This document shows, one piece after another, positions 40,154-47,575 of a stretch of 47,575 nucleotides of DNA. The DNA is taken from contig CABSLJ010000002.1 of assembly GCA_902478455.1 (NCBI GenBank), positions 1 through 47,575 on the forward strand. The letters run 5' to 3'. A program made the translations under genes and the position numbers. The DNA comes from an uncultured Oscillospiraceae bacterium. Lineage in GTDB: Bacteria; Bacillota; Clostridia; Oscillospirales; Acutalibacteraceae. Position 1 is the first letter of the stretch. Each line of letters opens with the position of its first letter. The notes below the pieces were generated by a model that was not told where the DNA came from, made no database searches, and saw nothing but the letters and a program-made list of their open reading frames with translations.

Positions 40154-41551
40154 TTAGAAGCGGAAATAGAGGAAGGGATTGTAGCTGGAGCTGACCATCG
40201 TGGCGGTGCACAAAAGCAGCGCCACGGCGCAGACGGCCGTTTCCGCCACCCAGTAATACCTGCGGTTCTTGATCTTTTCGTAGACCCGCATGCCGAGCGG
40301 CACGCTCGCGAGTCCGGCGACGAGGAGCAGCGGCAGATAGGAGAGAATAAGCGAAAGCGCCTGGCCGCCGATGAGTCCGTTCTGGAAGTTGAACAGCAGA
40401 CCGAAATAGTGGAACATCTGGTTGGTGTCCTCAAAAAAGAAGATGACCCAGCCGAGGACGATGAACACCAGCGCGTACAGGTGCTGGAAGAATTTCGGCC
40501 AGCGCTCAAGATATTTCAGCAGGAAGAACTTTTCGATGATCAGCAGCACGCCGAAGTAAAGGCCCCAAAGGATGAAGTTCCAGCTCGCGCCGTGCCAGAA
40601 GCCGGTCAGGAACCAGACGATCAGCAGGTTTAACAGTAGCCGCGGCTTGCCCTTGCGGTTGCCGCCGAGCGGAATGTAGACATACTCGCGAAACCAAGTG
40701 CCCAGCGAGATGTGCCATCTGCGCCAGAATTCGGTGATGCTTCTGGAGATGTAGGGAAAATCGAAGTTCTTGAGGAATTCAAAGCCCATCATATTGCCGA
40801 GGCCGCGCGCCATGTCGGAATAGCCGCTGAAATCAAAGTAGATCTGGAAGGAGTAGGCGATAATGCCCACCCATGCGCCCAGAACGCCGTTTTGGTCCAT
40901 CGTCGGCCGGATGCTGTCCCACAAAAGACCCATCTGATTGGCGATGAGCACTTTTTTGGCCAGACCGATGAGGAACAGGCGCACGCCCTGCGCAAACTGG
41001 GAAACGCTCTCCCGGCGGTGGTCCATCTGCTCGGCGACGTCCTGATACCGGACGATGGGGCCGGCGATGAGCTGAGGAAAGAGGGCCACATAGGTGCCGA
41101 AGGTGATGACGTTCTTCTGGACCGGCGCGTCCTCGCGGTAGACGTCGATGACGTAGGACATGGTCTGGAAGGTGTAGAAGGAAATGCCGATGGGCAGCGG
41201 AATATCCGGCACGGTAATCCCGGAGAACATCGGGATGTGCTTGAGGATGTCGGCAAAGAAGCCGGCGTATTTAAAGAAACCAAGCAGCGCCAGGTTGATG
41301 ACGACGTCGGACAGCACAAGCAGCTTGGCGGTCCTTTGATTGGCGCGGTATTTGTCGATGAAATACCCGTGAGCATAGTTGATCACGGTGGAAAAGATCA
41401 TGAGGGTCACAAAAACCGGTTCGCCCCACCCGTAGAAAATCAGATTGGCGACGAACAAAAAGAGATTGCGGTATCTCCGCGGGCAGATATAGTAAATCAG
41501 CAGCACCAACGGCAGGTAGAGAAAGAGGAACAGCAGGCTCGAAAAGACCAA
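40154..41551 (-). CDS. MBOAT-family O-acyltransferase (AlgI/DltB-like)
   Basis: The 465-residue polytopic membrane protein begins VFSSLLFLFLYLPLVLLIYYI. It has the family motifs FPQLIAGPIVRY, WRRWHISLGTWFREYVYIPLGGN and the catalytic His in LTGFWHGASWNFILWG (about residue 317). It moves an acyl group from a cytoplasmic donor, probably acetyl-CoA, to an extracellular acceptor. The start is TTG 41551: it directly follows an in-frame TGA, and its first residues match the usual N-terminus. AAAGGGTGA lies upstream. The pair with the DHHW gene is the core of the cassette. Confidence 0.95.
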   Translation of the reverse strand: MVFSSLLFLFLYLPLVLLIYYICPRRYRNLFLFVANLIFYGWGEPVFVTLMIFSTVINYAHGYFIDKYRANQRTAKLLVLSDVVINLALLGFFKYAGFFADILKHIPMFSGITVPDIPLPIGISFYTFQTMSYVIDVYREDAPVQKNVITFGTYVALFPQLIAGPIVRYQDVAEQMDHRRESVSQFAQGVRLFLIGLAKKVLIANQMGLLWDSIRPTMDQNGVLGAWVGIIAYSFQIYFDFSGYSDMARGLGNMMGFEFLKNFDFPYISRSITEFWRRWHISLGTWFREYVYIPLGGNRKGKPRLLLNLLIVWFLTGFWHGASWNFILWGLYFGVLLIIEKFFLLKYLERWPKFFQHLYALVFIVLGWVIFFFEDTNQMFHYFGLLFNFQNGLIGGQALSLILSYLPLLLVAGLASVPLGMRVYEKIKNRRYYWVAETAVCAVALLLCTATMVSSSYNPFLYFRF

Positions 41552-41685
41552 TCATCATCACCCTTTGTCATAGAATCCAAAAGAAAAAGGCCGCGGGCCG
41601 CCAGAAAAAATTCGTACGGACGGCCGGAAAGGTTACAGGAGGAAAGAAATTCCTTCTCAAACACCGGCGCGTGGCGGGCGGCGGC

Positions 41686-41715
41686 AGAAAAAAGAGGCTG
41701 TTTGTCACAACCTCT
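41686..41715 (-). terminator. Internal terminator between DUF4358 and MBOAT genes
   Basis: On the minus strand AGAGGTTGT pairs with AACAGCCTCT and TTTTTTCTG follows. It lies 65 nt after the DUF4358 gene and 135 nt before the MBOAT start, so part of the transcripts from the cassette promoter should end here. Confidence 0.65.
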
Positions 41716-41779
41716 CTGCATTTGTCCGTGCGGGCGATTCCCAGCGGCCTGCGGGGAGGGCCGTCTGCGGATCACTGTT

Positions 41780-42250
41780 CTATTTGATATAACCTTCGTA
41801 GATGGAGAAGAGCTTGTCCGCATCCTGGGCGACCAGAAGGCTGACGTAATTGCCGTTGACGCGCACCTCGCCCTTCTGGACGATGTCATATTGGTCGGGC
41901 AGATATTGCACGGTCTCATTTTCCTTGTCCTGATAACGCTTTTCCAGCTTTTCCTTGACGCGGCCGGCGGCGTCCGAATCGACGGCCTCCACCATCATGA
42001 TTTCGTCGGCGTTGATGCCCGTGCCGCTGTACATGCCGGCGAACTGTTTGACGTCGGCGGCCTCAATGCCGTAGATGGTCATCAGGTCGTCCTCGGTATC
42101 CACCTTGAGGGGGTCGCTGATCGAAAGCTGGGACTCCATGTCGGCAAGCACCTCTTTCAGGTCGGCGCTCGGAGCGCTCTCAGGAGAGGAACAGGACGCA
42201 AAGGAGAGGGCGAACAGAATGCAAAGGAAAAGGGCGAGCGTTTTTTTCAT
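41780..42250 (-). CDS. DUF4358 lipoprotein
   Basis: The 156-residue protein has a lipoprotein signal (MKKTLALFLCILFALSFASC, Cys at residue 20) and a DUF4358 domain: LMTIYGIEAADVKQFAGMY, INADEIMMVEAVD and VKEKLEKRYQDK. DUF4358 genes often lie next to MBOAT and DHHW genes in Clostridia, but no activity is known to me. ATG 42250 is chosen because AAGGTGG lies 8 nt upstream and because the signal peptide starts there. Confidence 0.9.
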   Translation of the reverse strand: MKKTLALFLCILFALSFASCSSPESAPSADLKEVLADMESQLSISDPLKVDTEDDLMTIYGIEAADVKQFAGMYSGTGINADEIMMVEAVDSDAAGRVKEKLEKRYQDKENETVQYLPDQYDIVQKGEVRVNGNYVSLLVAQDADKLFSIYEGYIK

Positions 42251-42352
42251 TTTCAATTCCACCTTATCTCCGCGCTCAGTTTTTGGTATGCACATCCCCT
42301 TCCGCGCGGTGGAAAAGGAGAAGGAGGGCGAATTTTTTCACAGGGGAGGCGT

Positions 42353-43318
42353 TTATTCCAGCTGAACGGTGTGTGTTTCCAGATAATCAATCCAGACCTG
42401 GCAGGCCTTGTCGGTAAAATGGATGCCCAGGCTGTTTTCTCCGCTCGGGTCGCTGCAATAGTCGAGGGGCAGGTAGCCTTCCTCATCCCGCATGACCGAG
42501 GCGACGTCCACAAAATAGTAGCCCAGCTCTTCGCACATGGCCTCAAGCTTCTGGTCGTACTCCAGCAGGTTCTTGTTGTTGAGATCGCGCAGCTCCTTGC
42601 CCTTGACCATCGGCGTGGCCGACTGAACAAAGATGGTTACGCCGGGCGATTTTTCTCGGATTAGACCGATGAGGGTCTTCATGTTTTCCACCGAGTCGTC
42701 GATGCCGTACAGGCCGATGTCGTTTACGCCGAGCATGATATATACCTTTTTAGCGCCCATTTTGGCGACGGCGTCTTCAATGCGCATCTTGGCGTTGTTG
42801 TAAGACGGATGGACCGACTGATCGCTGACGTCCCACAGCGCATTGGCGCTGCCAAGGCTGCCGCTGGTTAAGAACTGCGCCTTGCCCAGCAGGTTTGGGT
42901 CGGACGATTTGCGCTGGTTGGTGACATAGTATTTCAGCTTGAGAGAGACAGAATCCCCCACAAAGACGGCGTCGTCAAAATAGCTGGGATCGACCGGATC
43001 AGAGGCGGGCACGCCGCCCGGTTGCTGGGGGGCCGGCGGATCAGCTGGCGAAGAGGAGGTCGGCGTGGGTTCAGAGGTGTTTGAAGAGGGATTTTCCGCC
43101 TCGGAGGATTCGGAGGACGTCTCAGCTTCGCTGGATACGGAGGATGCGGTCGACTCCGGCGGCTTGCTTTCGGCTTGCGTGGAGCTTGTCCCGCCGGAGG
43201 AAACATCGGGAGCACTGCTTTCGGCGGCCGGACCGCCCGTGCATCCGGAGAGGAACAGCATCCCCAAAAGAAGAAAAGCCAAAAGGGCGCTTGCGGCCCG
43301 GTGCGCAGATCTGCTCAT
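42353..43318 (-). CDS. SGNH/GDSL-hydrolase lipoprotein
   Basis: The 321-residue protein has a lipoprotein signal with Cys at residue 26, then a long low-complexity linker rich in Ser, Glu, Pro and Thr (about 28-105), and an SGNH hydrolase domain: FVGDSVSLKLKYY (Ser near 120), GVNDIGLYGID (Asn near 194) and a C-terminal GIHFTDKAC (His near 297). The linker would hold the enzyme away from the membrane, within the wall. With the MBOAT and DHHW proteins it may remove or transfer acyl groups on a surface polymer. The promoter with TTGACA lies upstream at 43360-43388. Confidence 0.9.
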   Translation of the reverse strand: MSRSAHRAASALLAFLLLGMLFLSGCTGGPAAESSAPDVSSGGTSSTQAESKPPESTASSVSSEAETSSESSEAENPSSNTSEPTPTSSSPADPPAPQQPGGVPASDPVDPSYFDDAVFVGDSVSLKLKYYVTNQRKSSDPNLLGKAQFLTSGSLGSANALWDVSDQSVHPSYNNAKMRIEDAVAKMGAKKVYIMLGVNDIGLYGIDDSVENMKTLIGLIREKSPGVTIFVQSATPMVKGKELRDLNNKNLLEYDQKLEAMCEELGYYFVDVASVMRDEEGYLPLDYCSDPSGENSLGIHFTDKACQVWIDYLETHTVQLE

Positions 43319-43359
43319 ACGGTTACCCTACCCTTCTTTTTCCAGTAAACTCCTTTTCT

Positions 43360-43388
43360 ATGTTACCTAGTCGCCGGGGGCTTGTCAA
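43360..43388 (-). promoter_or_regulatory. Sigma-A promoter of the acylation cassette
   Basis: Minus-strand TTGACA (43388-43383), 17-nt spacer, TAACAT (43365-43360). The start would be near 43353, giving a 35-nt leader. Confidence 0.7.
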
Positions 43389-43615
43389 TATAAAACGGCC
43401 AAAAAACAGGATTGTAATCATTGTATCAAATTGGTCACAGATGGGCCGGACAAGACCGGCCTGCCGGCGCGGCAATCCCCGGATGACCGGGCTGCTCTCC
43501 CTTTAGTATGCACCGGTTTTTTTAGAAAAACACAGGCCGGGACTTTTTGCGGGACCAAAGACTGCCGGATACCGCAGAAAATACAGCAAAAAAGTCCATC
43601 CGGGACGAAAAAGTC
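43389..43615. other. Gene-free divergent region with an inverted repeat
   Basis: No gene is seen between the two divergent promoters. GGACTTTTT (43540-43548) and AAAAAGTCC (43589-43597) are a perfect 9-bp inverted repeat 40 nt apart. It ends 19 nt before the -35 box of the ThuA-like gene and could be a regulator site. Confidence 0.4.
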
Positions 43616-43644
43616 TTGTGTTCTACCACGGAAAGCGCTAAGAT
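43616..43644 (+). promoter_or_regulatory. Sigma-A promoter of the ThuA-like gene
   Basis: TTGTGT (43616-43621), 17-nt spacer, TAAGAT (43639-43644). Fair match. Confidence 0.5.
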
Positions 43645-43718
43645 GGATTTGGAATGCGGGGCGTCCAGTCCGCCGGTCGGGGCGCGCCCGCAAATGAGAA
43701 AAAGGAGGACGTTTCGCG

Positions 43719-44390
43719 ATGAAAAGGGCGCTCATCGTTTGGGGCGGCTGGGAGGGCCATGAACCGAGGCCGCTGGCCGAGCTTTTTGGAAGCCTGCTGC
43801 GCGCCGAAGGGGCGGAAACTGAGTTGTCCGGCACGCTCGCATGTTTTTCCGATGCAGAACGGCTCAAAAGCTTTGATCTGATCGTTCCGGTGTGGAGCAT
43901 GGGAAAAATCGAACAGCAGTCGGTCGAGAACATCCTCTCCGCGGTGGAGAGCGGCGTAGGGCTCGCCGGTTGCCACGGCGGCATGTGCGACGCCTTCCGC
44001 GAAAACACCGATTGGCAGTTCCTCACGGGGGCCCAGTGGGTCGCTCACCCGGGAAACGACGGCGTGCCCTATCGGGTCCGGCTCAAAAAGAGCAGCGATT
44101 CCCCCATCTTAAAAGGGATCGATGATTTCGACGTGGTCAGCGAGCAGTACTACCTGCACGTCGACCCGGCGGTCAACGTCCTGGCCACCACGCGCTTCCA
44201 TGCGGCCGGAGGTCCCCATTCGGCCAACGGCGCGGTGAATATGCCGGTCGCCTACACCAAACGGTGGGGCAGGGGCCGGGTGTTCTATTGCAGCCTGGGA
44301 CACAATGTGCGCGTGTTTGCCGGGAAGGACGCCGTCCGCCTGATGCGCAACGGCCTGCTCTGGGCGGCCGGAATGGAGGAACAAATCTGA
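43719..44390 (+). CDS. ThuA-like protein
   Basis: The 223-residue protein is a ThuA-domain protein, a fold related to class I glutamine amidotransferases: RALIVWGGWEGHEP, LIVPVWSMGKIE, GVGLAGCHGGMCDAF and YYLHVDPAVNVLATT, with WGRGRVFYCSLGH at the end. ThuA proteins take part in the use of disaccharides such as trehalose or sucrose in some bacteria (as in Sinorhizobium), by a reaction I do not know. The CHGGM site has a Cys but the usual triad of amidotransferases is not evident. AAAAGGAGG precedes the ATG. It forms a single-gene unit with its own promoter. Confidence 0.9.
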   Translation: MKRALIVWGGWEGHEPRPLAELFGSLLRAEGAETELSGTLACFSDAERLKSFDLIVPVWSMGKIEQQSVENILSAVESGVGLAGCHGGMCDAFRENTDWQFLTGAQWVAHPGNDGVPYRVRLKKSSDSPILKGIDDFDVVSEQYYLHVDPAVNVLATTRFHAAGGPHSANGAVNMPVAYTKRWGRGRVFYCSLGHNVRVFAGKDAVRLMRNGLLWAAGMEEQI

Positions 44391-44405
44391 GGCGAAAAAC
44401 AGAGC

Positions 44406-44434
44406 GCCCCCTCTCCCGCGATGGGAAGAGGGGC
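44406..44434. terminator. Bidirectional terminator between ThuA-like and UDG genes
   Basis: GCCCCCTCTCCC and GGGAAGAGGGGC pair with a short loop; CTTTCGCTTT follows on the plus strand and CTGTTTTTCG on the minus strand, so it can serve both convergent genes. Confidence 0.75.
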
Positions 44435-44458
44435 CTTTCGCTTTCTCTCCGGCGCGCT

Positions 44459-45034
44459 TCAGGAATAGGTATGCTCGCAGATTTCGCGGATTTTCTCGCG
44501 CAGCTTGAGAAAATCCTCAAAGGCGGCGGGTTTTTGCGACGGATTGCGCAACAGCGCGGCGGGATGGAGGGTGGCCATGCGCAGACTTCCGTTGCGCTCA
44601 AAGAAGACGCCGTGCTCCTTTGTGATTTTGATATCCTGCTTGATGAGCTTCATCGCCGCAATGCGCCCGAGGCAGACAATGATCTTCGGCTTTATGAGGG
44701 CGACCTGATTTTTCAGCCAGTCGATGCAGGCGTCCTGCTCCTCGGGCAGCGGGTCGCGGTTTTGGGGCGGCCGGCACTTGACGATGTTGGCGATGTAGAT
44801 ATTCCTTTTCCGGTCGAGGTCGACGGCCTCGAGCATTTTATCGAGCAGCTGGCCGCCGCGGCCGACGAAGGGCTCTCCCTGGAGGTCTTCGTTCTGGCCG
44901 GGGCCCTCGCCGATGAACAGTACCTCGGCGTTGGGATTGCCCACGCCGAACACGACGTTGGTACGCGTTTTGCACAGCCCGCATTTTTCACATTGCAGGC
45001 ATTGTTCCTTTAACGGTTCCCAGGAATCGAACAT
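44459..45034 (-). CDS. Family 4 uracil-DNA glycosylase
   Basis: The 191-residue protein removes uracil from DNA as the first step of base-excision repair. Family 4 marks are GEGPGQNEDLQGEPFVGRGGQLLD, NIVKCRPPQNRDP and the C-terminal ATLHPAALLRNP, together with the four Cys of a [4Fe-4S] cluster (CxxC in CEKCGLC near the start, C in VKCRP, and a later Cys in IVCLG). Length is normal. AAAGGAGG precedes the ATG. Iron-sulfur type enzymes are common in anaerobes. The convergent ThuA-like gene shares its terminator. Confidence 0.95.
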   Translation of the reverse strand: MFDSWEPLKEQCLQCEKCGLCKTRTNVVFGVGNPNAEVLFIGEGPGQNEDLQGEPFVGRGGQLLDKMLEAVDLDRKRNIYIANIVKCRPPQNRDPLPEEQDACIDWLKNQVALIKPKIIVCLGRIAAMKLIKQDIKITKEHGVFFERNGSLRMATLHPAALLRNPSQKPAAFEDFLKLREKIREICEHTYS

Positions 45035-45164
45035 GGGGCGTCCTCCTTTGTGACAATCGGATGAAAAAGACAGCTCTCCCCGCTTCCAAACGAGAGGGGG
45101 CTTTTTCAGTATACCACAAAAACAGCCTCAATGTCTCACGATTCGGGCAATTGCAGGGTTTGTG

Positions 45165-45193
45165 TTGAAATTTTCCCGCAGAAGCGGTACAAT
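45165..45193 (+). promoter_or_regulatory. Sigma-A promoter of the pduL-like gene
   Basis: TTGAAA (45165-45170), 17-nt spacer, TACAAT (45188-45193). Confidence 0.75.
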
Positions 45194-45233
45194 GAAGCCA
45201 AATACAAATCACGATGATGTGGAGGAAACAGTT

Positions 45234-45803
45234 TTGAAAATCATGGTAGAAACTTCCGCGCGCCATGTCCATCTGTCCCAGGAGGACCTGGCCACCCTGT
45301 TTGGAGAGGACGCCGTCCTGACCAATAAAAAAGATTTGTCTCAGCCCGGCCAGTTCGCCTGCTATGAGCGGGTGGATGTGGTCGGTCCCAAGGGGGAAAT
45401 AAAGGGCGTTTCCATTCTTGGACCCGTCCGTTCGGCCACGCAGGTGGAGCTCGCCCTGACCGACGCGAGAAAGCTCGGCATCGCCCCGCCCATCCGCGAG
45501 TCGGGAGATATAGAAGGCACCCCCGGCTGTAAGCTCGTCGGCCCCAAGGGAGAGGTGGAGCTGGAAAAGGGCGTGATCGCCGCCAAGCGCCACATCCACA
45601 TGACCCCCGAATCGGCGAAGGAGTACGGCTTGAGCGATAAGCAGATCGTTTCGGTCAAAGTCGGCGGAGCCGGCCGCATGCTCACCTTTGGCGACGTTGT
45701 CGTCCGCGTGCGCTCCGATTTTGCTCCAGCCATGCACATCGATACCGACGAATCCAACGCCGCCGGACTGCCCGGCACGGTTGACGGCGAGATCATCGCC
45801 TGA
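45234..45803 (+). CDS. PduL-family phosphate acyltransferase
   Basis: The 189-residue protein transfers an acyl group between CoA and phosphate (acetyl-CoA or propanoyl-CoA to acyl phosphate). It has the duplicated PduL barrel with zinc-binding His motifs ETSARHVHLS near residue 5 and AAKRHIHMT near 120, and the FGDVVVRV end. TTG 45234 is the start: GGAGG is 8 nt upstream, while the ATG nine bases further has none. No encapsulation peptide of the microcompartment type is present before the first strand, and no shell protein gene is near, so it is probably a cytosolic acetate-forming enzyme that replaces Pta. Confidence 0.94.
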   Translation: MKIMVETSARHVHLSQEDLATLFGEDAVLTNKKDLSQPGQFACYERVDVVGPKGEIKGVSILGPVRSATQVELALTDARKLGIAPPIRESGDIEGTPGCKLVGPKGEVELEKGVIAAKRHIHMTPESAKEYGLSDKQIVSVKVGGAGRMLTFGDVVVRVRSDFAPAMHIDTDESNAAGLPGTVDGEIIA

Positions 45804-45821
45804 ACCGGTCTGAGCGCAATG

Positions 45822-45850
45822 AAAGGCCCTCCGCTGCGGGGGCCTTTTTT
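45822..45850 (+). terminator. Terminator of the pduL-like gene
   Basis: AAAGGCCC and GGGCCTTT pair around TCCGCTGCGG, followed by TTTTTT. Confidence 0.9.
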
Positions 45851-45939
45851 GGATTGGTGGACGGGAGGATGGCCTGCCGTTTGCAATGTGTCTGCCGGAC
45901 ATAAATCGAAGAGTTTTTTTGGAAAGGAAACCGTCCCCC

Positions 45940-46737
45940 ATGCAAGTTTGTTGTGAAGAAAGCTTCCGTTCGGAGCAGTGGGTGAATCAATACCTGGAGC
46001 GCATCGGATACCGCGGCCCTTCCGAAGCTTCCCTATCTGTGCTTTGCGAGTTACAGGAGCGCCATCTGCTGTCGGTTCCGTTTGAAAATCTGGATATTGT
46101 CAACGGCGTTCCCCTGTCGCTCGAAATTGAGGACCTGCTCGGGAAGATTGTCGGCCGCCGGCGCGGAGGCTTCTGTTTTGAATTGAACCGTCTTTTCGGC
46201 TGGCTGCTGCGGCAGATGGGCTTTAAGGTCACGGATTGTTTGGGCTGGATGAAGGGCGAAACCGACAGTCTCATACGCCGTCATCATGTCTTGAAGGTGA
46301 CGCTGGACGCCGGAAGCTATCTGTGTGATGTCGGCGTCGGCGGAGCCAGTCCGCTGCATCCCCTGGAACTGGCCGAAGAGCTTGTGCAGGCGCAGCCCAA
46401 CGGCGTGTGGAAGCTGACAAGAGAACCCCGCCTCGGCTGGATGCTGAATGCGCAAAAAGAGGACGGAGCCCTTGCCCGTCTCTATTCCTTTACCGAGGAA
46501 CCGCGCAAGCCTGAGGAGTTCAGAGCCGCCGCCCTCGCCTGCGAACAGCTGCCCGAATCGCATTTTCGGATGGGGGTGATTGCAGCGCTGCGGACGGAAA
46601 ACGGTCGCCGTACCATCGACGGAGCAGAATTCCGGGCGTTTGAGGGAAATAGACTTGTTTCCTCCTTCACACCGGCAACCCAAGCGGCGTTTGATGAGGC
46701 GCTGCTGTCCCATCTCGGCGTTCGGCTGGATGAATAA
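45940..46737 (+). CDS. Arylamine N-acetyltransferase
   Basis: The 265-residue protein is an arylamine N-acetyltransferase: catalytic Cys in RRGGFCFELN, His in RRHHVLKVTL, Asp in YLCDVGVGG, plus VPFENLDIV near residue 45. It moves acetyl from acetyl-CoA to arylamines or hydrazines; in gut bacteria this includes drugs such as mesalamine. All three catalytic residues are present. The ATG at 45940 follows GGAAAGGAAA at some distance; an in-frame ATG at 45886 has no ribosome site. It stands 136 nt after the pduL gene with a terminator between, so it is probably an own unit. Confidence 0.95.
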   Translation: MQVCCEESFRSEQWVNQYLERIGYRGPSEASLSVLCELQERHLLSVPFENLDIVNGVPLSLEIEDLLGKIVGRRRGGFCFELNRLFGWLLRQMGFKVTDCLGWMKGETDSLIRRHHVLKVTLDAGSYLCDVGVGGASPLHPLELAEELVQAQPNGVWKLTREPRLGWMLNAQKEDGALARLYSFTEEPRKPEEFRAAALACEQLPESHFRMGVIAALRTENGRRTIDGAEFRAFEGNRLVSSFTPATQAAFDEALLSHLGVRLDE

Positions 46738-46811
46738 AAAGCGCGGTGCGCCGCCGGAGCGCGTTCGCCTCCGTAGTGATGGAGTGAATTGAGAAAAAGA
46801 GCGACTTTTCC

Positions 46812-46840
46812 TTGAATAAACGATTGCGATGTGTTATAAT
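46812..46840 (+). promoter_or_regulatory. Sigma-A promoter of the small lipoprotein gene
   Basis: TTGAAT (46812-46817), 17-nt spacer, TATAAT (46835-46840). Near-perfect, so the lipoprotein should be strongly expressed. Confidence 0.85.
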
Positions 46841-46896
46841 GCTATCCGCTGGCCGGGTCGAAACCGGTACTACATAGCAGTTAGGAGAAGGTTAGA

Positions 46897-47307
46897 ATGA
46901 AAAAGAATCTTTCGGTCAAATTGTTGAGCCTGGCGCTCGCTCTCGTGTGCCTTTTGAGCTTTGCGTCCTGCGCGGGCGGCGGAAACGGCAACGCCAACAG
47001 CCCTGCGGGAACCTACAAGCTCCAGAAGATGGAAGCGAACGGCGTCTCTATGGATATCGATGCTCTGGCTTCCATGGCCGGCGCAGCGGGGGGCAATTTT
47101 GAATGCCTGCTGGAGCTTAAGGCGGACGGCACCTTTACGCTGGATATGTCCGCAATGGGTGAGGAACAGGCTGAGGAAGGCACATGGAAAGCCGAAAACG
47201 GCAAGCTGATCATGACGGTGGACGGCGAAGACGCTGAGGCCACGCTGAACAACGGCGAGCTTGTACTGGCGCAGGACGGCGCGTCCATGACCTTTAAGAA
47301 AAAGTAA
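46897..47307 (+). CDS. Small lipoprotein, lipocalin-like
   Basis: The 136-residue protein has a lipoprotein signal with lipobox Cys at residue 25 (LLSFASCAGG), a Gly/Asn linker, and a beta-rich domain: AGTYKLQKMEANG, LELKADGTFTLDMS, EEGTWKAENGKLIMTVDG and LVLAQDGASMTFKK. This is the lipocalin-like/DUF5640-type repeat pattern of Clostridial lipoproteins. No ligand can be predicted. GGAGAAGG precedes the ATG. Confidence 0.88.
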   Translation: MKKNLSVKLLSLALALVCLLSFASCAGGGNGNANSPAGTYKLQKMEANGVSMDIDALASMAGAAGGNFECLLELKADGTFTLDMSAMGEEQAEEGTWKAENGKLIMTVDGEDAEATLNNGELVLAQDGASMTFKKK

Positions 47308-47360
47308 TCTTTTTATGAAGTCGCACACAAGGGGACGGAAGCATCTTCGTTCCTGCAAGA

Positions 47361-47395
47361 AAGGGAGCCGCCTGGTTTTTACAGGCGGCTCCCTT
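47361..47395. terminator. Terminator after the small lipoprotein gene
   Basis: AAGGGAGCCGCCTG and CAGGCGGCTCCCTT form a perfect 14-bp stem with GTTTTTA in the loop. The U-tracts are short (CCCTTTCG on plus; CCCTTTC on minus), so it may act in either direction. Confidence 0.75.
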
Positions 47396-47450
47396 TCGCC
47401 TTTCATGCTCCGACCCTTTCGGGTTCAAATCCCCGGAGAAGGGAAAAGAA

Positions 47451-47489
47451 AGAACCAGACAGCGATCCTTCGCTGTCCGGTTCTCTTTT
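47451..47489. terminator. Second stem-loop terminator near the window end
   Basis: AGAACCAGACAGCG and CGCTGTCCGGTTCT pair with one mismatch around ATCCTT and are followed by CTTTTGG. Downstream to the window end, 47490-47575 is A/T-rich and shows no gene. Confidence 0.65.
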
Positions 47490-47575
47490 GGAAAGGTTGC
47501 ATGAAATAGATGTCTCACTGTATAGGATTGAACTCTCGCAACATTTAGGTTCTTTCCAATTTTTCTTTATTGATT

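Noticed and set aside
45060..45112. GC-rich stem before the pduL promoter read as a terminator
   Set aside because: The arms (CTCTC/GAGAG and CCCC/GGGG) cannot all pair in one structure, and no plus-strand gene ends just upstream, so the call was dropped.
47405..47445. tRNA T-arm-like sequence GGGTTCAAATCCCC
   Set aside because: The T-stem has a mismatch, and the 60 nt before it form a terminator rather than D- and anticodon arms, so there is no complete tRNA. A tRNA remnant cannot be excluded.
1..47575. CRISPR array, insertion sequence or integrase
   Set aside because: I saw no regularly spaced repeats, no transposase or integrase motifs and no terminal inverted repeats flanking a gene.

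Overview
The window reads like a chromosomal segment of a GC-rich, anaerobic, low-GC-phylum-type bacterium of the class Clostridia, probably of the Oscillospiraceae/Ruminococcaceae kind. The reasons are the sigma-A promoters and strong AGGAGG ribosome sites, frequent TTG/GTG starts, the glgB-glgC-glgD-glgA glycogen cluster with a GlgD paralogue, the DUF4358/MBOAT/DHHW/GDSL surface-acylation cassette, a solitary PduL phosphotransacylase, and many lipoproteins without any outer-membrane gene. The genus assignment is an inference; no rRNA or complete tRNA gene is visible.

Layout. 1-2674 (minus): a three-part redox fusion (CoA-disulfide-reductase-like flavoprotein, rhodanese, siroheme/4Fe-4S sulfite-reductase domain; 3' end outside the window), preceded by a DUF134 regulator with a strong promoter. 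2804-7150 (minus): a MarR repressor and a heterodimeric ABC multidrug-type exporter, with a palindromic operator at the transcription start. 7603-21558 (plus): a 14-kb, twelve-gene surface-polysaccharide operon with an ABC-2 export pair, GT4/GT2 transferases, two related COG5610 proteins, two sialyltransferase-like HP-motif transferases, and a closing block of a KdsB-type CMP-sugar synthetase, a DRE-TIM aldolase and a HAD phosphatase. 21705-22610 (plus): a barnase toxin joined to a MuF-like zinc-knuckle module, and its barstar. 23044-29157 (plus): glycogen synthesis. 29245-30451: a possible leader peptide, an unknown protein carrying a GGADGPT motif, and a long hairpin. 30507-32675 (minus): galE and an alpha/beta hydrolase. 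32850-35735 (plus): a 54-residue acidic-tailed small protein, an M23 peptidase and a P-loop ATPase. 35895-38857 (minus): a membrane-tethered XRE regulator with a lipoprotein, and a DrrAB-like ABC transporter. 38901-43388 (minus): the GDSL-DUF4358-MBOAT-DHHW acylation cassette. 43616-47489: ThuA-like protein, family 4 uracil-DNA glycosylase, PduL, arylamine N-acetyltransferase and a small lipoprotein.

How the genes may work together. The polysaccharide operon holds transferases, an ABC exporter and a possible route to its own CMP-activated 3-deoxy-ulosonic acid: the aldolase would make the carbon skeleton, the HAD enzyme would remove phosphate, the KdsB-like enzyme would make the CMP-sugar, and the HP-motif transferases would use it. 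No KdsA, KdsD or NeuB is seen here, so this is the best candidate for an undescribed pathway. The acylation cassette at 39-43 kb could decorate a cell-envelope polymer. The MuF-barnase/barstar pair is the clearest sign of horizontal transfer.
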